A stretch of DNA of 64,000 nt from Georgenia daeguensis (GCF_039537705.1 NZ_BAABBA010000002.1:62001-126000); one strand, 5' to 3'; positions 8,503 through 17,711 are shown, counted from the first letter of the stretch. Notes: generated by a model from the letters alone, not told the origin. Translations and numbers: made by a program.

Positions 8503-9683
8503 GGCAGCTCCGTCGCCGCGGCGCGCAGCCGGCCGAACATGGTCCGCGAACGTGGGTCCTCCCGCACGCGGGCGTGCGCCGTGGACAGGACCATGTCGTA
8601 GACGGCGAGCACCTGGCTGGTCACGGTCGACCAGTCGTAGCGGCGCACCGCCGTCGCGGCGCGCTCGCGCAGCGGCCGGCCGTCGTCGCGGTGGGTCAGG
8701 ACCTCCACGAGCGTGCGGGCGAGGCTGGTGGAGTCCCCGCGGTGGAAGAGCCGGCCGACCGCACCGTCCTCGAGCACCGCCTGGAAGGCGGGGATGTCGG
8801 CGGCCACGGTCAGCGCACCACCGCTCATCGCCTCGACCAGGACGATCCCGAAGCTCTCGCCGCCGGTCTGCGGCGCGACGTAGACGTCCACCGAGGCGAA
8901 CAGGCTCGCCTTCTCCTCGTCGCTCACGCCGCCGAGGAAGGTCACCGAGTCACCGAAGCGGGCGAGCTGCGCCCGCTCGGCGGACGCCTCGCCCCGCCCG
9001 GCGACGAGGAACCGTGCGCCCGGGACCTCGGCCAGCACGGGGCCGACGGCGTCGGCGAGGATCGGCAGGCCCTTGCGGGGCTCGTCGAGGCGCCCCAGGA
9101 ACGCCACGGTCGGGCGCTCCTCCGTACCGACCCATCGGGGATCCTGCGGCGCCGTCGCGAACCGGTCGACGTAGACGCCGTTGGGCACGATGACCGCGTC
9201 GCCGCCGAGGTGCTGGACCAGCGTGCGGCGCGCCTCGGCGGAGACCGCGATGCGCCCGCTGATCTTCTCGAGCATCGGCACGACGACCGGCGAGATCGCC
9301 TGCAGACCGCGTGAGCGTTCCATCGAGGTGTGGAACGTCCCGACGACGGGCCCGTCCGCGGCCCAGAGCGCGAGCATGCTCAGCGACGGCAGGAACGGCT
9401 CGTGGATGTGCAGCAGGTCGAAGTCGCCCTCCTCCACCCAGCGCCGGACGCGGGCGCCGACCACGGGGCCGAAGTTCAGTCGCGCCACCGAGCCGTTGTA
9501 CGGGATGGCCACGGTCTTCCCGCTCGGGACGACGTAGTCGGGGACCGGCGTGGACTCCTCGGCGGGGGCGAGCACGCTGACGTGGTGGCCGAGCCGGATG
9601 AGCTCCTCGGCGAGGTCGCGGACGTGGAACTGGACCCCGCCCGGCGCGTCGAAGGAGTACGGGCAGACGATGCCGACGCGCAT
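8493..9683 (-). CDS. pimA: PimA-like phosphatidylinositol alpha-mannosyltransferase
   Basis: GT4-family GT-B glycosyltransferase that adds the first mannose from GDP-mannose to phosphatidylinositol at the cytoplasmic membrane. 396 aa from ATG 9683. N-terminal MRVGIVCPYSFDAPGGVQFHV carries the Gly-rich loop; later AVIVPNGVYVDRF, FLGRLDEPRKGLPILADAV, and ESFGIVLVEAMSGG (the EX7E nucleotide-sugar site, about residue 280). The ATG shares a base with the upstream acyltransferase stop (TGATG). The pgsA-acyltransferase-pimA order matches the mycobacterial PIM cluster, supporting the specific name. Confidence 0.92.
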   Translation of the reverse strand: MRVGIVCPYSFDAPGGVQFHVRDLAEELIRLGHHVSVLAPAEESTPVPDYVVPSGKTVAIPYNGSVARLNFGPVVGARVRRWVEEGDFDLLHIHEPFLPSLSMLALWAADGPVVGTFHTSMERSRGLQAISPVVVPMLEKISGRIAVSAEARRTLVQHLGGDAVIVPNGVYVDRFATAPQDPRWVGTEERPTVAFLGRLDEPRKGLPILADAVGPVLAEVPGARFLVAGRGEASAERAQLARFGDSVTFLGGVSDEEKASLFASVDVYVAPQTGGESFGIVLVEAMSGGALTVAADIPAFQAVLEDGAVGRLFHRGDSTSLARTLVEVLTHRDDGRPLRERAATAVRRYDWSTVTSQVLAVYDMVLSTAHARVREDPRSRTMFGRLRAAATELPWA

Positions 9684-10660
9684 CAGCCGTCCTCCCCCGC
9701 CGTGCCCTCGGGGCCGGCACTGGCGGACGCCCGCGCGAGGCGGTCGGGGTCGAGGTCGGCGAGGAACACCGGCTGGAGCATGTGCCAGTCGGCGGGGTGC
9801 TCGCGGATGCGGGCGCCGAGTGCGTCGACCCACCGCTGCGTGAGGGTGGCGACGTCGGCCCCGCCGTCGTCCGCGGCCCGGTCCACCGGCGGGAGGAACT
9901 CGATGACGATCCCCCAGCGGGACCCGGCGGCACGGCGGCGGGTCCCGGTGAGCCGCTCGTGACGGATCATCGTCGGGTGGAGCGGCAGCCCCGTGGCCAG
10001 GGCCAGCGCGGCCGGCCCGGGCGCGACGCGGGCCCGGTGGCCGAGGAGGTCGACCTCGACGCCGGTGGCGGTCAGGTCCCGGTCGGCGAGCAGCGGCACC
10101 ATGCTCGCGGAGGTCCGGGCGTGGCGGATCAGCTGGCGGAAGACGCCGCTGCCCTTGTCGAACGGGATGATCGTCATGCCGAGCCCGGTGCGGAAGTCCA
10201 GGAACCCCTGGAAGACCTCCTCGGGCTCCAGGTGCTCGGCGACCGTGACGACGGGTCCCAGGTTCTTCGCGCCCCAGGCCCCGGCGAGGTCCCAGTTGCC
10301 GAGGTGACCGAGGGCGCAGACCACCGACCGGCCCTCGGCCAGGGCCTGGCGCACGGCGCCGTCGCCGGTCACGCGCACCCGGGCGCGGACCTGGTCGTCG
10401 GTGAGCCGCGGGAGCTGGAACGCCTCGCAGTAGTAGCGCAGGTAGGCCCGCATCCCCTGGCGGGAGAGCCGCCGCAGGGCGCGCCGGTCGAGGCCCGGGC
10501 GCACGCGGGCGAGGTTGCGCTCGAGCTGGTCGACGCCGCCGGCGCGGAGCGCCCAGACGACGTCGGCGACGAGGGAGAACAGCGCGCGGGCGACCGGTTC
10601 GGGCAGGTGCTCGACACCGGAGCTGGCAAGGGAGAAGACCTTGGCGACGTCGACCCTCAC
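9683..10660 (-). CDS. Phosphatidylinositol mannoside acyltransferase (PatA-like)
   Basis: Lysophospholipid/lipid A-type (HtrB/LpxL fold) acyltransferase; the mycobacterial homologue at this position acylates PIM1/PIM2. 325 aa from GTG 10660, which overlaps the pgsA stop (GTGA). The catalytic HX4D motif is in ALGHLGNWDLAGAWG (about residue 125), with FDKGSGVFRQLIRHART and MVPLLADRDL further on. The open frame extends upstream across pgsA and HIT, but only as low-complexity antisense-type sequence. Tight coupling to pgsA and pimA supports PIM lipid synthesis. Confidence 0.9.
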   Translation of the reverse strand: MRVDVAKVFSLASSGVEHLPEPVARALFSLVADVVWALRAGGVDQLERNLARVRPGLDRRALRRLSRQGMRAYLRYYCEAFQLPRLTDDQVRARVRVTGDGAVRQALAEGRSVVCALGHLGNWDLAGAWGAKNLGPVVTVAEHLEPEEVFQGFLDFRTGLGMTIIPFDKGSGVFRQLIRHARTSASMVPLLADRDLTATGVEVDLLGHRARVAPGPAALALATGLPLHPTMIRHERLTGTRRRAAGSRWGIVIEFLPPVDRAADDGGADVATLTQRWVDALGARIREHPADWHMLQPVFLADLDPDRLARASASAGPEGTAGEDG

Positions 10661-11307
10661 CTGGCGTCCTCCGCGCCGGTCCCGGCGGTGTGCGGGCCCC
10701 GCGCCTGGACGTAGACCGTGCGCATGCGCTGGAAGACGGTGTACGCGCTGGCGAGCGCGAGGAGCGCGAGCGCGACCGTGAGCACCTGGGTGGGCAGGCC
10801 GAGCCCGGCCAGCAGCACGGCGGCGAGGACGACGACGATGCGGTCGGCCCGCTCGGCGAGACCGACGTTCGCGGTCATGCCGAGGGACTCGGCCCGGGCC
10901 TTGGCGTAGGGGACCACGCTGCCCAGCACCAGGCACACGAGCGCCAGCCCGGCGGTGAGGTTGCCCAGCGCGCCGTCGAGGTGCCGGAGCGCCCAGACGC
11001 CCACGCCGGCGAAGATCGCGGCGTCGGCGAAGCGGTCCATCGTGGAGTCGAGGAAGGCGCCCCACCGGGACTCGGTGCCGGCCAGGCGGGCCATCTGCCC
11101 GTCGAGGTTGTCCGCGACCACGAGCGCCCCGAGCACCAGCGCCCCGGCCGTGAGGTGCCCGGCGGGCAGGAGGGTCAGGGCCGCCGTCGCGGTGAGGACC
11201 GTGCCGGTGACGGTCACCGCGTCGGGGCTGACCCCGAGCCGGACCAGCAGCCGGGCGGCCGGGCCGAAGACGGCGCGCGCGAACCCGCGCGCGTTGGTGC
11301 TCAGCAA
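10657..11307 (-). CDS. pgsA: Phosphatidylinositol phosphate synthase (CDP-alcohol phosphatidyltransferase)
   Basis: Membrane enzyme that joins CDP-diacylglycerol with inositol 1-phosphate, the first step to PI in actinobacteria. 216 aa with about six membrane helices. The CDP-alcohol signature DGx2ARx8Gx3Dx3D is complete in DNLDGQMARLAGTESRWGAF followed by LDSTMDRFAD (about residues 66-95). ATG at 11307 directly abuts the HIT stop. Called PIP synthase rather than PGP synthase because of the neighbouring PatA-like and PimA genes; sequence alone cannot exclude another alcohol substrate. Confidence 0.9.
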   Translation of the reverse strand: MLSTNARGFARAVFGPAARLLVRLGVSPDAVTVTGTVLTATAALTLLPAGHLTAGALVLGALVVADNLDGQMARLAGTESRWGAFLDSTMDRFADAAIFAGVGVWALRHLDGALGNLTAGLALVCLVLGSVVPYAKARAESLGMTANVGLAERADRIVVVLAAVLLAGLGLPTQVLTVALALLALASAYTVFQRMRTVYVQARGPHTAGTGAEDAR

Positions 11308-11892
11308 CTAGATCCCCTCCGGTGCGGTGGCCGCCGCCCACGCCGCGGCGAGCAGGTCGCGGGTCTCGCCCAGGACCTGGGGCAGGGCCTTGGTGCGGGC
11401 GACCACGGGAAGGAAGTTGGAGTCGCCGTTCCACCGGGGCACCACATGCTGGTGCAGGTGGGCGGCGATCCCGGCACCGGCCACGGCGCCCTGGTTCATG
11501 CCGAGGTTGAAGCCGTCCGGCGCGGAGACCCCACGGACCACCCGCATCGCGGTCGCCGTGAGGGCACCGACCTCGTCGCGCTCGTCGTCGGTGAGCTCGG
11601 TGAGGTCGGCGACGTGGCGGTAGGGGCACACCAGGAGGTGACCCGGGTTGTACGGGTAGAGGTTGAGCACCACGTACGCGCTGGCGCCGCGGTGGACCAC
11701 CAGCCCGTCCTCGTCGCTGCGCGACGGGGTGCGGCAGAAGGGGCAGGCCGCCTCGCCGTCGTCCTCGGGCTTGTCCTGCCCGCCGACGTAGACCATCCGG
11801 TGAGGCGTCCACAGCCGCTCGAACGCGTCGGGGACGCCGGGGTGGTCACCGGCGCGCTCGGCCCGGCGGGAGTCCTGGTCTCCTGAGGTCAC
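11308..11892 (-). CDS. HIT-family Ap4A phosphorylase / nucleotide hydrolase
   Basis: Histidine-triad enzyme; the M. tuberculosis homologue between thrS and pgsA1 is an Ap4A phosphorylase. 194 aa. The triad is in HLHQHVVPRW (about residues 145-154), with CPFCRTPSRSDEDGLVVHR in the N-terminal half and YNPGHLLVCPYRHVADLTEL in the centre. GTG start at 11892 overlaps the thrS stop as GTGA. Aminoacyl-tRNA synthetases make Ap4A as a by-product, so pairing with thrS is sensible. Confidence 0.93.
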   Translation of the reverse strand: MTSGDQDSRRAERAGDHPGVPDAFERLWTPHRMVYVGGQDKPEDDGEAACPFCRTPSRSDEDGLVVHRGASAYVVLNLYPYNPGHLLVCPYRHVADLTELTDDERDEVGALTATAMRVVRGVSAPDGFNLGMNQGAVAGAGIAAHLHQHVVPRWNGDSNFLPVVARTKALPQVLGETRDLLAAAWAAATAPEGI

Positions 11893-13913
11893 ACCTGCTC
11901 CCGTGCCGCGATCTTCCCGACGATCTCCTCGATCGCGTCCGCCACCGGGACCTGGTTGCGCTGCGAGCCGTCGCGGTACCGGAACGAGACGGCGCCCGCC
12001 TCGACGTCCTCACCGCCCGCGATGAGCACGAAGGGCACCTTCTCCTTGGCGGCGTTGCGGATCTTCTTGCCGAAGCGGTCGTCGGACGTGTCCAGCTCGA
12101 CACGGACACCGCGGGCGCGCAGCTGGTCCAGGACGCCGCGCAGGTAGTCGTCGAACACGTCGGCCACCGGGACGCCGACCACCTGCACCGGGGCGAGCCA
12201 CGCGGGGAAGGCCCCGGCGTAGTGCTCGAGGAGCACGCCGAAGAACCGCTCGATGGAGCCGAAGAGCGCACGGTGGATCATGACCGGGCGCTGCCGGGTC
12301 CCGTCCGGGGCGGTGTACTCGAGCTCGAAGAGCTCCGGCTCGAAGAAGTCGAGCTGTATCGTGGAGAGCTGCCAGGTGCGGCCGATGGCGTCCTTGGCCT
12401 GCACGGAGATCTTCGGCCCGTAGAACGCGGCGCCGCCCGGGTCGGGCACCAGCTCGAGCCCGGACGCGGTGGCGACCTCCTCGAGGGTCCGGGTCGCCTC
12501 CTCCCAGGTGGCCTCGTCGCCCACGGACTTCTCCGGGTCGCGGGTGGACAGCTCGAGGTAGAACTCCTCCAGCCCGTAGTCCTTGAGCAGGTCGAGAACG
12601 AAGGTCAGCAGGCTCGAGAGCTCGTCCTTCATCTGCTCGCGGGTGCAGTAGATGTGGGCGTCGTCCTGGGTGAACCCGCGGGCGCGGGTGAGGCCGTGCA
12701 CCACCCCGGACTTCTCGTACCGGTAGACGCTGCCGAACTCGAACAGGCGCAGCGGCAGCTCGCGGTAGGAGCGGCCTCGCGAGTTGAACACGAGGTTGTG
12801 CATCGGGCAGTTCATGGGCTTGAGGTAGTAGTCCTGGCCCTGCTTGGTGACGTTGCCCTCGGCGTCGCGCACCTCGTCGAGGTGCATCGGGGGGTACATG
12901 CCGTCGGCGTACCACTCCAGGTGCTTCGAGGTCTCGAAGAGCTGCGCCTTGGTGATGTGCGGGGTGTTGACGAAGGAGTAGCCGGCCTCGACGTGGCGGC
13001 GGCGGGAGTACTCCTCCATCTCCATCCGGATCATCGCGCCCTTGGGGTGGAACACCGGCAGGCCGGAGCCGATCTCGTCCGGGAAGGAGAACAGGTCGAG
13101 CTCGGCGCCCAGGCGGCGGTGGTCGCGGCGCTCGGCCTCGGCGAGGCGCTCGGTGTAGGCCTTGAGCTCGTCCTTGCTCGGCCAGGCGGTGCCGTAGACG
13201 CGCTGCAGCTGGGGGTTCTTCTCGCTGCCGCGCCAGTAGGCGGCGGCGCTGCGCATGAGCTGGAAACCGTTGCCGATGAGCTTGGTCGAGGGCAGGTGGG
13301 GGCCGCGGCACAGGTCCTTCCAGGCGACCTCTCCCCCGCGCCGGACGTTGTCGTAGATCGTCAGCTCGCCGCCGCCGACCTCGACGGACGCTCCCTCGGC
13401 CACCTCGCCCTCGGCGGAGCCGCCGGGCCCCTTGAGGCCGATGAGCTCGAGCTTGTACGGCTCGCCGGCAAGCTCGGCACGTGCCTCGTCCTCGGTGACG
13501 ACCCGACGGCGGAAGGTCTGCCCCTCCTTGACGATGCGGCCCATGACCTTCTCGAGCGCCTTGAGGTCCTCCGGGGTGAAGGGGGTCTCGACGTCGAAGT
13601 CGTAGTAGAACCCGTTCTCGATGGGGGGGCCGATGCCGAGCTTGGCGTCGGGGTTGACCTGCTGGACGGCCTGGGCGAGGACGTGCGCGGCGGAGTGGCG
13701 CAGGATCGACAGGCCGGCGGGGCTGCCGATGGTCACCGGCTCCACCCTGGCGCCGGCGGGCAGGTCGGCCAGCTCGGTCTCGAGGTCCTTGAGCTCCCCG
13801 TCCACGTCCAGGGCGACGACGTCACGCCGGTCGGCGAAGAGCTCGGTCCCCGTGGCATGGCCGGTGACCGTCTGCTCGACGCCGTCGATGGTCAGGAAGT
13901 GGTCGATGGTCAC
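11889..13913 (-). CDS. thrS: Threonyl-tRNA synthetase
   Basis: Class II synthetase charging tRNA-Thr. 674 aa, normal length. N-terminal TGS domain (about 1-65), then an editing domain with RHSAAHVLAQAVQQ (HxxxH, about 73-77), then the catalytic core with motif 2 YRELPLRLFEFGSVYRYEKS, GLTRARGFTQDDAHIYC, motif 3 PVMIHRALFGSIERF, and a C-terminal anticodon-binding domain ending near 674. GTG start at 13913, with GAGGAG about 8 bases upstream. First gene of the long leftward block. No T-box leader is visible. Confidence 0.97.
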   Translation of the reverse strand: MTIDHFLTIDGVEQTVTGHATGTELFADRRDVVALDVDGELKDLETELADLPAGARVEPVTIGSPAGLSILRHSAAHVLAQAVQQVNPDAKLGIGPPIENGFYYDFDVETPFTPEDLKALEKVMGRIVKEGQTFRRRVVTEDEARAELAGEPYKLELIGLKGPGGSAEGEVAEGASVEVGGGELTIYDNVRRGGEVAWKDLCRGPHLPSTKLIGNGFQLMRSAAAYWRGSEKNPQLQRVYGTAWPSKDELKAYTERLAEAERRDHRRLGAELDLFSFPDEIGSGLPVFHPKGAMIRMEMEEYSRRRHVEAGYSFVNTPHITKAQLFETSKHLEWYADGMYPPMHLDEVRDAEGNVTKQGQDYYLKPMNCPMHNLVFNSRGRSYRELPLRLFEFGSVYRYEKSGVVHGLTRARGFTQDDAHIYCTREQMKDELSSLLTFVLDLLKDYGLEEFYLELSTRDPEKSVGDEATWEEATRTLEEVATASGLELVPDPGGAAFYGPKISVQAKDAIGRTWQLSTIQLDFFEPELFELEYTAPDGTRQRPVMIHRALFGSIERFFGVLLEHYAGAFPAWLAPVQVVGVPVADVFDDYLRGVLDQLRARGVRVELDTSDDRFGKKIRNAAKEKVPFVLIAGGEDVEAGAVSFRYRDGSQRNQVPVADAIEEIVGKIAAREQV

Positions 13914-14034
13914 CGGGCTAGCTCCTCGCAGGTGCGGTCAGGACCACCTGATCGTACCGACGTGCGATGCGGGCGCCGCACACTGCGGCGGCAGGGCTGC
14001 GGGCGACCGTGACCCGATCGTGTCTCCACAGTCA

Positions 14035-14063
14035 TTGACACGTCTCATCACCCGGACGAGCAT
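14035..14063 (+). promoter_or_regulatory. Putative promoter of the sugar ABC operon
   Basis: Perfect -35 TTGACA at 14035-14040, 17 bases, then a poor -10 GAGCAT at 14058-14063. It is the only good -35 upstream of the binding-protein gene. The -10 is weak, as is common in high-GC actinobacteria. Confidence 0.4.
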
Positions 14064-14110
14064 GAGGGTCACCGACCGGTCGGCGTGGACCGTGCGGGTG
14101 ACCGCCTGGA

Positions 14111-14159
14111 GCGGCCGCCCAGTGGCGCGATCCCGCGGCCGTCCACTGGGAGGCGCCGC
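14111..14159 (+). promoter_or_regulatory. Inverted repeat in the ABC operon leader
   Basis: CCCAGTGG at 14118-14125 pairs perfectly with CCACTGGG at 14143-14150, and the flanks GCGGC (14111-14115) and GCCGC (14155-14159) extend the stem. It is in the leader about 180 bases before the ATG, so it may be an RNA hairpin or an operator for a LacI-type regulator. Neither is shown. Confidence 0.4.
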
Positions 14160-14337
14160 GTGAGAGGCCACGAACCGGCGAGGACGCCGGGAACGTCGCG
14201 CAACGCTCGCCCGCGGCCGGCCACCGGCCCGCCACAACCGCACCCCGACCGCCCGGACGACGGTCCCCGTGCCGTGGCGCGGCAACCCGCAGGAACCCCC
14301 GGCGGCACCCCGGCCGCGGGTGGACACGAGGAGAGAC

Positions 14338-15654
14338 ATGAGCATCCAGAGGTCACGGGCCGCCGGCGTCTGCGCCGCCGCGGCCGCGCTCGTTCTTGCC
14401 GCGTGCGGCGGCGGTGACGACGGCGGAGAAGGAGGGGGCGGCGGCACCGGCACCGGCGCGTCGGAGGACATCAGCGGCGAGACTGTGAGCTTCATCGGCT
14501 CGTGGTCGGGCGACGAGCAGGACTCCTTCCTGGCCATGGTCGCCCCGTGGGAGGAGGAGACCGGGGCGAAGGTCGAGTACACGGGCACCCGCGACCTGAG
14601 CCAGCAACTGACCACGGGCATCGCCTCCGGCAACCTGCCCGACGTCGCCGGTCTCCCCGGCCCTGGCCCGATGCAGGAGTGGTACGACCAGGGCGCGCTG
14701 CAGCCGCTGGACTTCGTCGACGTCGACAGCTACGAGCAGGCGACGCCGTCCGGGTTCGCCGACCTCGGCAGGGCGGAGGACGACGCCCTCGTCGGCGTCT
14801 TCACCAAGGCGGCGGTCAAGGGCCTGATCTTCTACAACACCGGCGTCTGGACGGCGGAACCGCCGGCGACCTGGGACGACCTCACGTCCGAGGCGGGCTC
14901 GACGGCCTCGGGCGAGACGAAGACGTGGTGCATCGGGCTGGAGTCCGGCGCCACGTCCGGCTGGCCCGGCACCGACTGGATCGAGGACATCGTCCTGCGG
15001 CAGGCGGGACCCGACGTCTACGACCAGTGGGTCAGCGGCGAGCTGAAGTGGAGCTCGGACGAGATCAGGAGCGCGTTCGAGACCTTCGGCGGGGCGCTCG
15101 AGAGCTCCTACGGCGGTTCGGACTACATCGTCAACACCGCCTTCGGCAGCTCGGCCAACCCGATCTTCGAGGACCCGCCCGGGTGCCTGCTGCACCACCA
15201 GGCGTCCTTCATCACCGACTTCTTCGTCAACGAGGCCGGCGCCACCGCCGACCAGTTCGACTTCTTCCCGTTCCCCGACATCGACCCCGAGTTCTCCGGC
15301 GGCGTCGTGGGCGGCGGCGACCTCATCGGCATGTTCAACGACACGCCGGCGGCCCGCTCGCTCGTGCAGTACCTGCTGACCCCGGAGGCCCAGCAGATCT
15401 GGGTCGAGCGCGGCGGGTTCATCTCCGCCAACTCCGGCGTCGCGCTCGACGCCTACCCGGACGAGACGTCGCGGCGGTCGGCCGAGATCCTCCAGAACGC
15501 CGAGACGTTCCGCTTCGACGGTTCCGACAACATGCCGGCCGCCATGACGGACGCCTTCAACCGCGCCATGGTCACCTTCGCCCAGAACCCCGGAGACCTC
15601 GACTCCATCCTGTCCCAGCTCGACGAGACCCAGGCCGACGCCTACGGCGAGTGA
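14338..15654 (+). CDS. Sugar ABC transporter substrate-binding lipoprotein (AglE-like)
   Basis: Extracellular sugar-binding lipoprotein of a CUT1 importer. 438 aa; ATG 14338 preceded by GAGGAGAG. Signal with lipobox LAAC (Cys23), a Gly/Asp-rich linker, then the family fold opening VSFIGSWSGDEQDSFLAMV, with YTGTRDLSQQLTTGIASGNL and PDVAGLPGPGPMQEWYDQG. These blocks resemble AglE-type alpha-glucoside binders more than maltose MalE, so an alpha-glucoside is the best guess; the true sugar is unknown. Followed by two permeases; no ATPase or glycosidase is linked. Confidence 0.88.
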   Translation: MSIQRSRAAGVCAAAAALVLAACGGGDDGGEGGGGGTGTGASEDISGETVSFIGSWSGDEQDSFLAMVAPWEEETGAKVEYTGTRDLSQQLTTGIASGNLPDVAGLPGPGPMQEWYDQGALQPLDFVDVDSYEQATPSGFADLGRAEDDALVGVFTKAAVKGLIFYNTGVWTAEPPATWDDLTSEAGSTASGETKTWCIGLESGATSGWPGTDWIEDIVLRQAGPDVYDQWVSGELKWSSDEIRSAFETFGGALESSYGGSDYIVNTAFGSSANPIFEDPPGCLLHHQASFITDFFVNEAGATADQFDFFPFPDIDPEFSGGVVGGGDLIGMFNDTPAARSLVQYLLTPEAQQIWVERGGFISANSGVALDAYPDETSRRSAEILQNAETFRFDGSDNMPAAMTDAFNRAMVTFAQNPGDLDSILSQLDETQADAYGE

Positions 15655-15714
15655 CCGGCCCGCCGGGCCCCCACCGCCGTCGGTGCGCGGCCCGGCCGAC
15701 GTGAGGAGGTCCGT

Positions 15715-16689
15715 GTGCTCGTCGACCTGTTCGAGAACCGGCTCGCCCTGGCGCTCGTCGTCGTCCTGGGGGTCCCGGCCGCCCTCGTCGCCTACGTCGT
15801 GCTCGTCGAGGCCGTCATCTCGCGGCTGCCCCGGCGGGTCTCCGCCGCGATCAGGCCGTGGCTGTGGCTGGCCCCGGCGCTCGCGTTCCTCGGCGTCTTC
15901 CTCGTCTACCCGACCCTGGCGACGATCTACCGCAGCTTCCAGAACCGGCGCGGGGACGCCTTCGCCGGCCTGGAGAACTACCAGTGGTTCTTCACCCGCA
16001 GCGACACCCTCAACGCGCTGCGCAACAACGTGCTGTGGGCGGTGCTGCTGCCGCTCCTCGTCGTCGGGCTCGGCCTGCTCATCGCCGTCCTCGTCGACCG
16101 CGTGAGGTACGAGGTAGTGGTGAAGTCGGTGGTGTTCCTGCCGATGGCCATCAGCTTCGTGGCCGCCGGGGTGATCTGGCGGCTCATGTACGACATCAAC
16201 CCCCGGACGGGAACGCTCAACGCCGCCCTCGACCTCGCCGGCGGGCCGCGGGTGGGGTGGTTGAGCACCGCCCCGTGGAACAACCTCATGCTGATCCTCG
16301 TCGGGGTGTGGATGCTCACCGGCCTGGCGATGGTCATCCTCTCCGCGGGTCTGAAGGGCATCAGCCCCGAGCTGCTCGAGGCGGCACGCATCGACGGCGC
16401 GAACGAGCGGGAGGTCTTCCGCTACGTCGTCCTGCCGCTGCTGGCCCCCACGATCGCGGTGGTGACGACGACGGTCGTCATCTTCGCGATCAAGACCTTC
16501 GACATCGTCTACGTCATGACGAACGGCAACTTCAGCACCGACGTCATCGCGAACACGATGTACAAGGAGCTCTTCGCCAACGGCCAGCCGGCACGGGCCG
16601 CGGCGGTCGCCGTGGTGCTCCTGCTGGCGACGGTGCCGGTCATGGTGCTCAACGTCAAGCGGTTCAGGCAGCAGGAGGAGGTCCGATGA
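15715..16689 (+). CDS. Sugar ABC transporter permease 1 (MalF/AglF-like)
   Basis: Membrane-spanning half of the importer. 324 aa, GTG at 15715 after GAGGAGGT. About seven membrane helices; conserved VFLPMAISFVAAGVIWRLMY and the EAA loop GISPELLEAARIDGANERE (about residues 220-240), the docking site for the shared ATPase. An extra N-terminal helix before PWLWLAPALAFLGVFLVYPT is typical of the AglF group. ATGA overlap with the next permease. Confidence 0.92.
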   Translation: MLVDLFENRLALALVVVLGVPAALVAYVVLVEAVISRLPRRVSAAIRPWLWLAPALAFLGVFLVYPTLATIYRSFQNRRGDAFAGLENYQWFFTRSDTLNALRNNVLWAVLLPLLVVGLGLLIAVLVDRVRYEVVVKSVVFLPMAISFVAAGVIWRLMYDINPRTGTLNAALDLAGGPRVGWLSTAPWNNLMLILVGVWMLTGLAMVILSAGLKGISPELLEAARIDGANEREVFRYVVLPLLAPTIAVVTTTVVIFAIKTFDIVYVMTNGNFSTDVIANTMYKELFANGQPARAAAVAVVLLLATVPVMVLNVKRFRQQEEVR

Positions 16690-17618
16690 CGCAGGCACAG
16701 GCCCCCGTGACCGTGGGCGCGGACCTGCCCCCGGCGCGTGAGCCGGCAAGGCGGGAGCGGGCCGGCCGGCGCGGGGCGGGCGGCGCGGTCCTGCACCTGG
16801 TCCTTCTCCTGATCATGGTGCTGTGGGCGATCCCCGCCGTCGGGCTCTTCGTCGCCTCGTTCCGCACCGCCGAGGCGACCAACCGGTCGGGGTGGTGGAC
16901 GGCGCTCGTCCCGCCGTGGGGGTTCACCTTCGCCAACTACGACTACGTGCTCAACCGGGCGGGATTCTGGGACTCCTTCCTCAACAGCCTGCTCATCACC
17001 GTCCCGGCGACCGTGCTCGTCGTGATGATCGCGGCCTTCGCCGCGTACGCGTTCGCGTGGATGACCTTCCCCGGCCGCAACGTCATCTTCGTCGTGGTCG
17101 TCGGGCTCCTCGTCGTGCCCCTCCAGGTCACGCTCATCCCGGTCCTCACCCTGTTCCGTGACGCGAGCATCGGCGGGTACGACCTCAGCGGGACGATCCT
17201 CGCGGTGTGGCTGGCGCACACCGGGTACGGCCTGCCCTTCGCCGTCTACCTGCTGCGCAACTACATCGGCGGCCTGCCCCGCGAGCTCTTCGAGGCCGCG
17301 GAGATCGACGGCGCCGGGCACGCGACGATCTTCTTCCGCCTCGTCCTGCCCATGAGCGTGCCGGTGCTCGCCTCGCTGGTGATCTTCCAGTTCCTCTGGG
17401 TGTGGAACGACCTGCTCGTCGCCCTCGTCTACCTCGGTCCCGTCCCGGCCAACCACCCGCTCTCGGTGACCCTGGCGAACCTGACCACGAACTTCGGCGG
17501 CAACTGGCAGTTCGTGACTGCGGCGGCGTTCGTCTCGATGGTGATCCCCATCGTCGTGTTCTTCGCGCTCCAGCGGTACTTCGTCCGCGGCATCACGGGC
17601 GGTGCGGTGAAGGGGTGA
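16686..17618 (+). CDS. Sugar ABC transporter permease 2 (MalG/AglG-like)
   Basis: Second permease subunit. 310 aa from ATG 16686, overlapping the first permease by 4 bases. A Pro/Arg-rich N-terminus precedes six helices. The EAA motif is LPRELFEAAEIDGAGHATIF (about residues 195-215). The operon ends here without an ATPase, as for many actinobacterial CUT1 systems that share one MsiK-type ATPase encoded elsewhere (inference). Downstream lies only a tRNA on the other strand. Confidence 0.92.
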   Translation: MTQAQAPVTVGADLPPAREPARRERAGRRGAGGAVLHLVLLLIMVLWAIPAVGLFVASFRTAEATNRSGWWTALVPPWGFTFANYDYVLNRAGFWDSFLNSLLITVPATVLVVMIAAFAAYAFAWMTFPGRNVIFVVVVGLLVVPLQVTLIPVLTLFRDASIGGYDLSGTILAVWLAHTGYGLPFAVYLLRNYIGGLPRELFEAAEIDGAGHATIFFRLVLPMSVPVLASLVIFQFLWVWNDLLVALVYLGPVPANHPLSVTLANLTTNFGGNWQFVTAAAFVSMVIPIVVFFALQRYFVRGITGGAVKG

Positions 17619-17711
17619 CCCCAGCCGTGCCGCCGGCGGGTGCGCTTCCCTCACGGGGCGACCGCGGACGGTGCCGGGAGCGGGTGGACGCGAGGGGCCG
17701 GGAACGGCGAA

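Larger units (their letters stand above)
13914..14337. other. Divergent intergenic region between thrS and the sugar ABC operon
   Basis: 424 bp without a gene that I can support. Leftward, a TACGAT -10-like hexamer sits at 13951-13956 (minus strand) for thrS, with no clear -35. Rightward, a consensus TTGACA is at 14035-14040. A long imperfect hairpin lies at 14111-14159. A GTGTC...GACAC inverted pair frames the TTGACA (about 14020-14041). The long leader (about 270 bases) before the ABC binding protein suggests regulation. Confidence 0.5.

Noticed and set aside
13914..14010. T-box leader for thrS
   Set aside because: No specifier stem, no T-box consensus and too short a leader.
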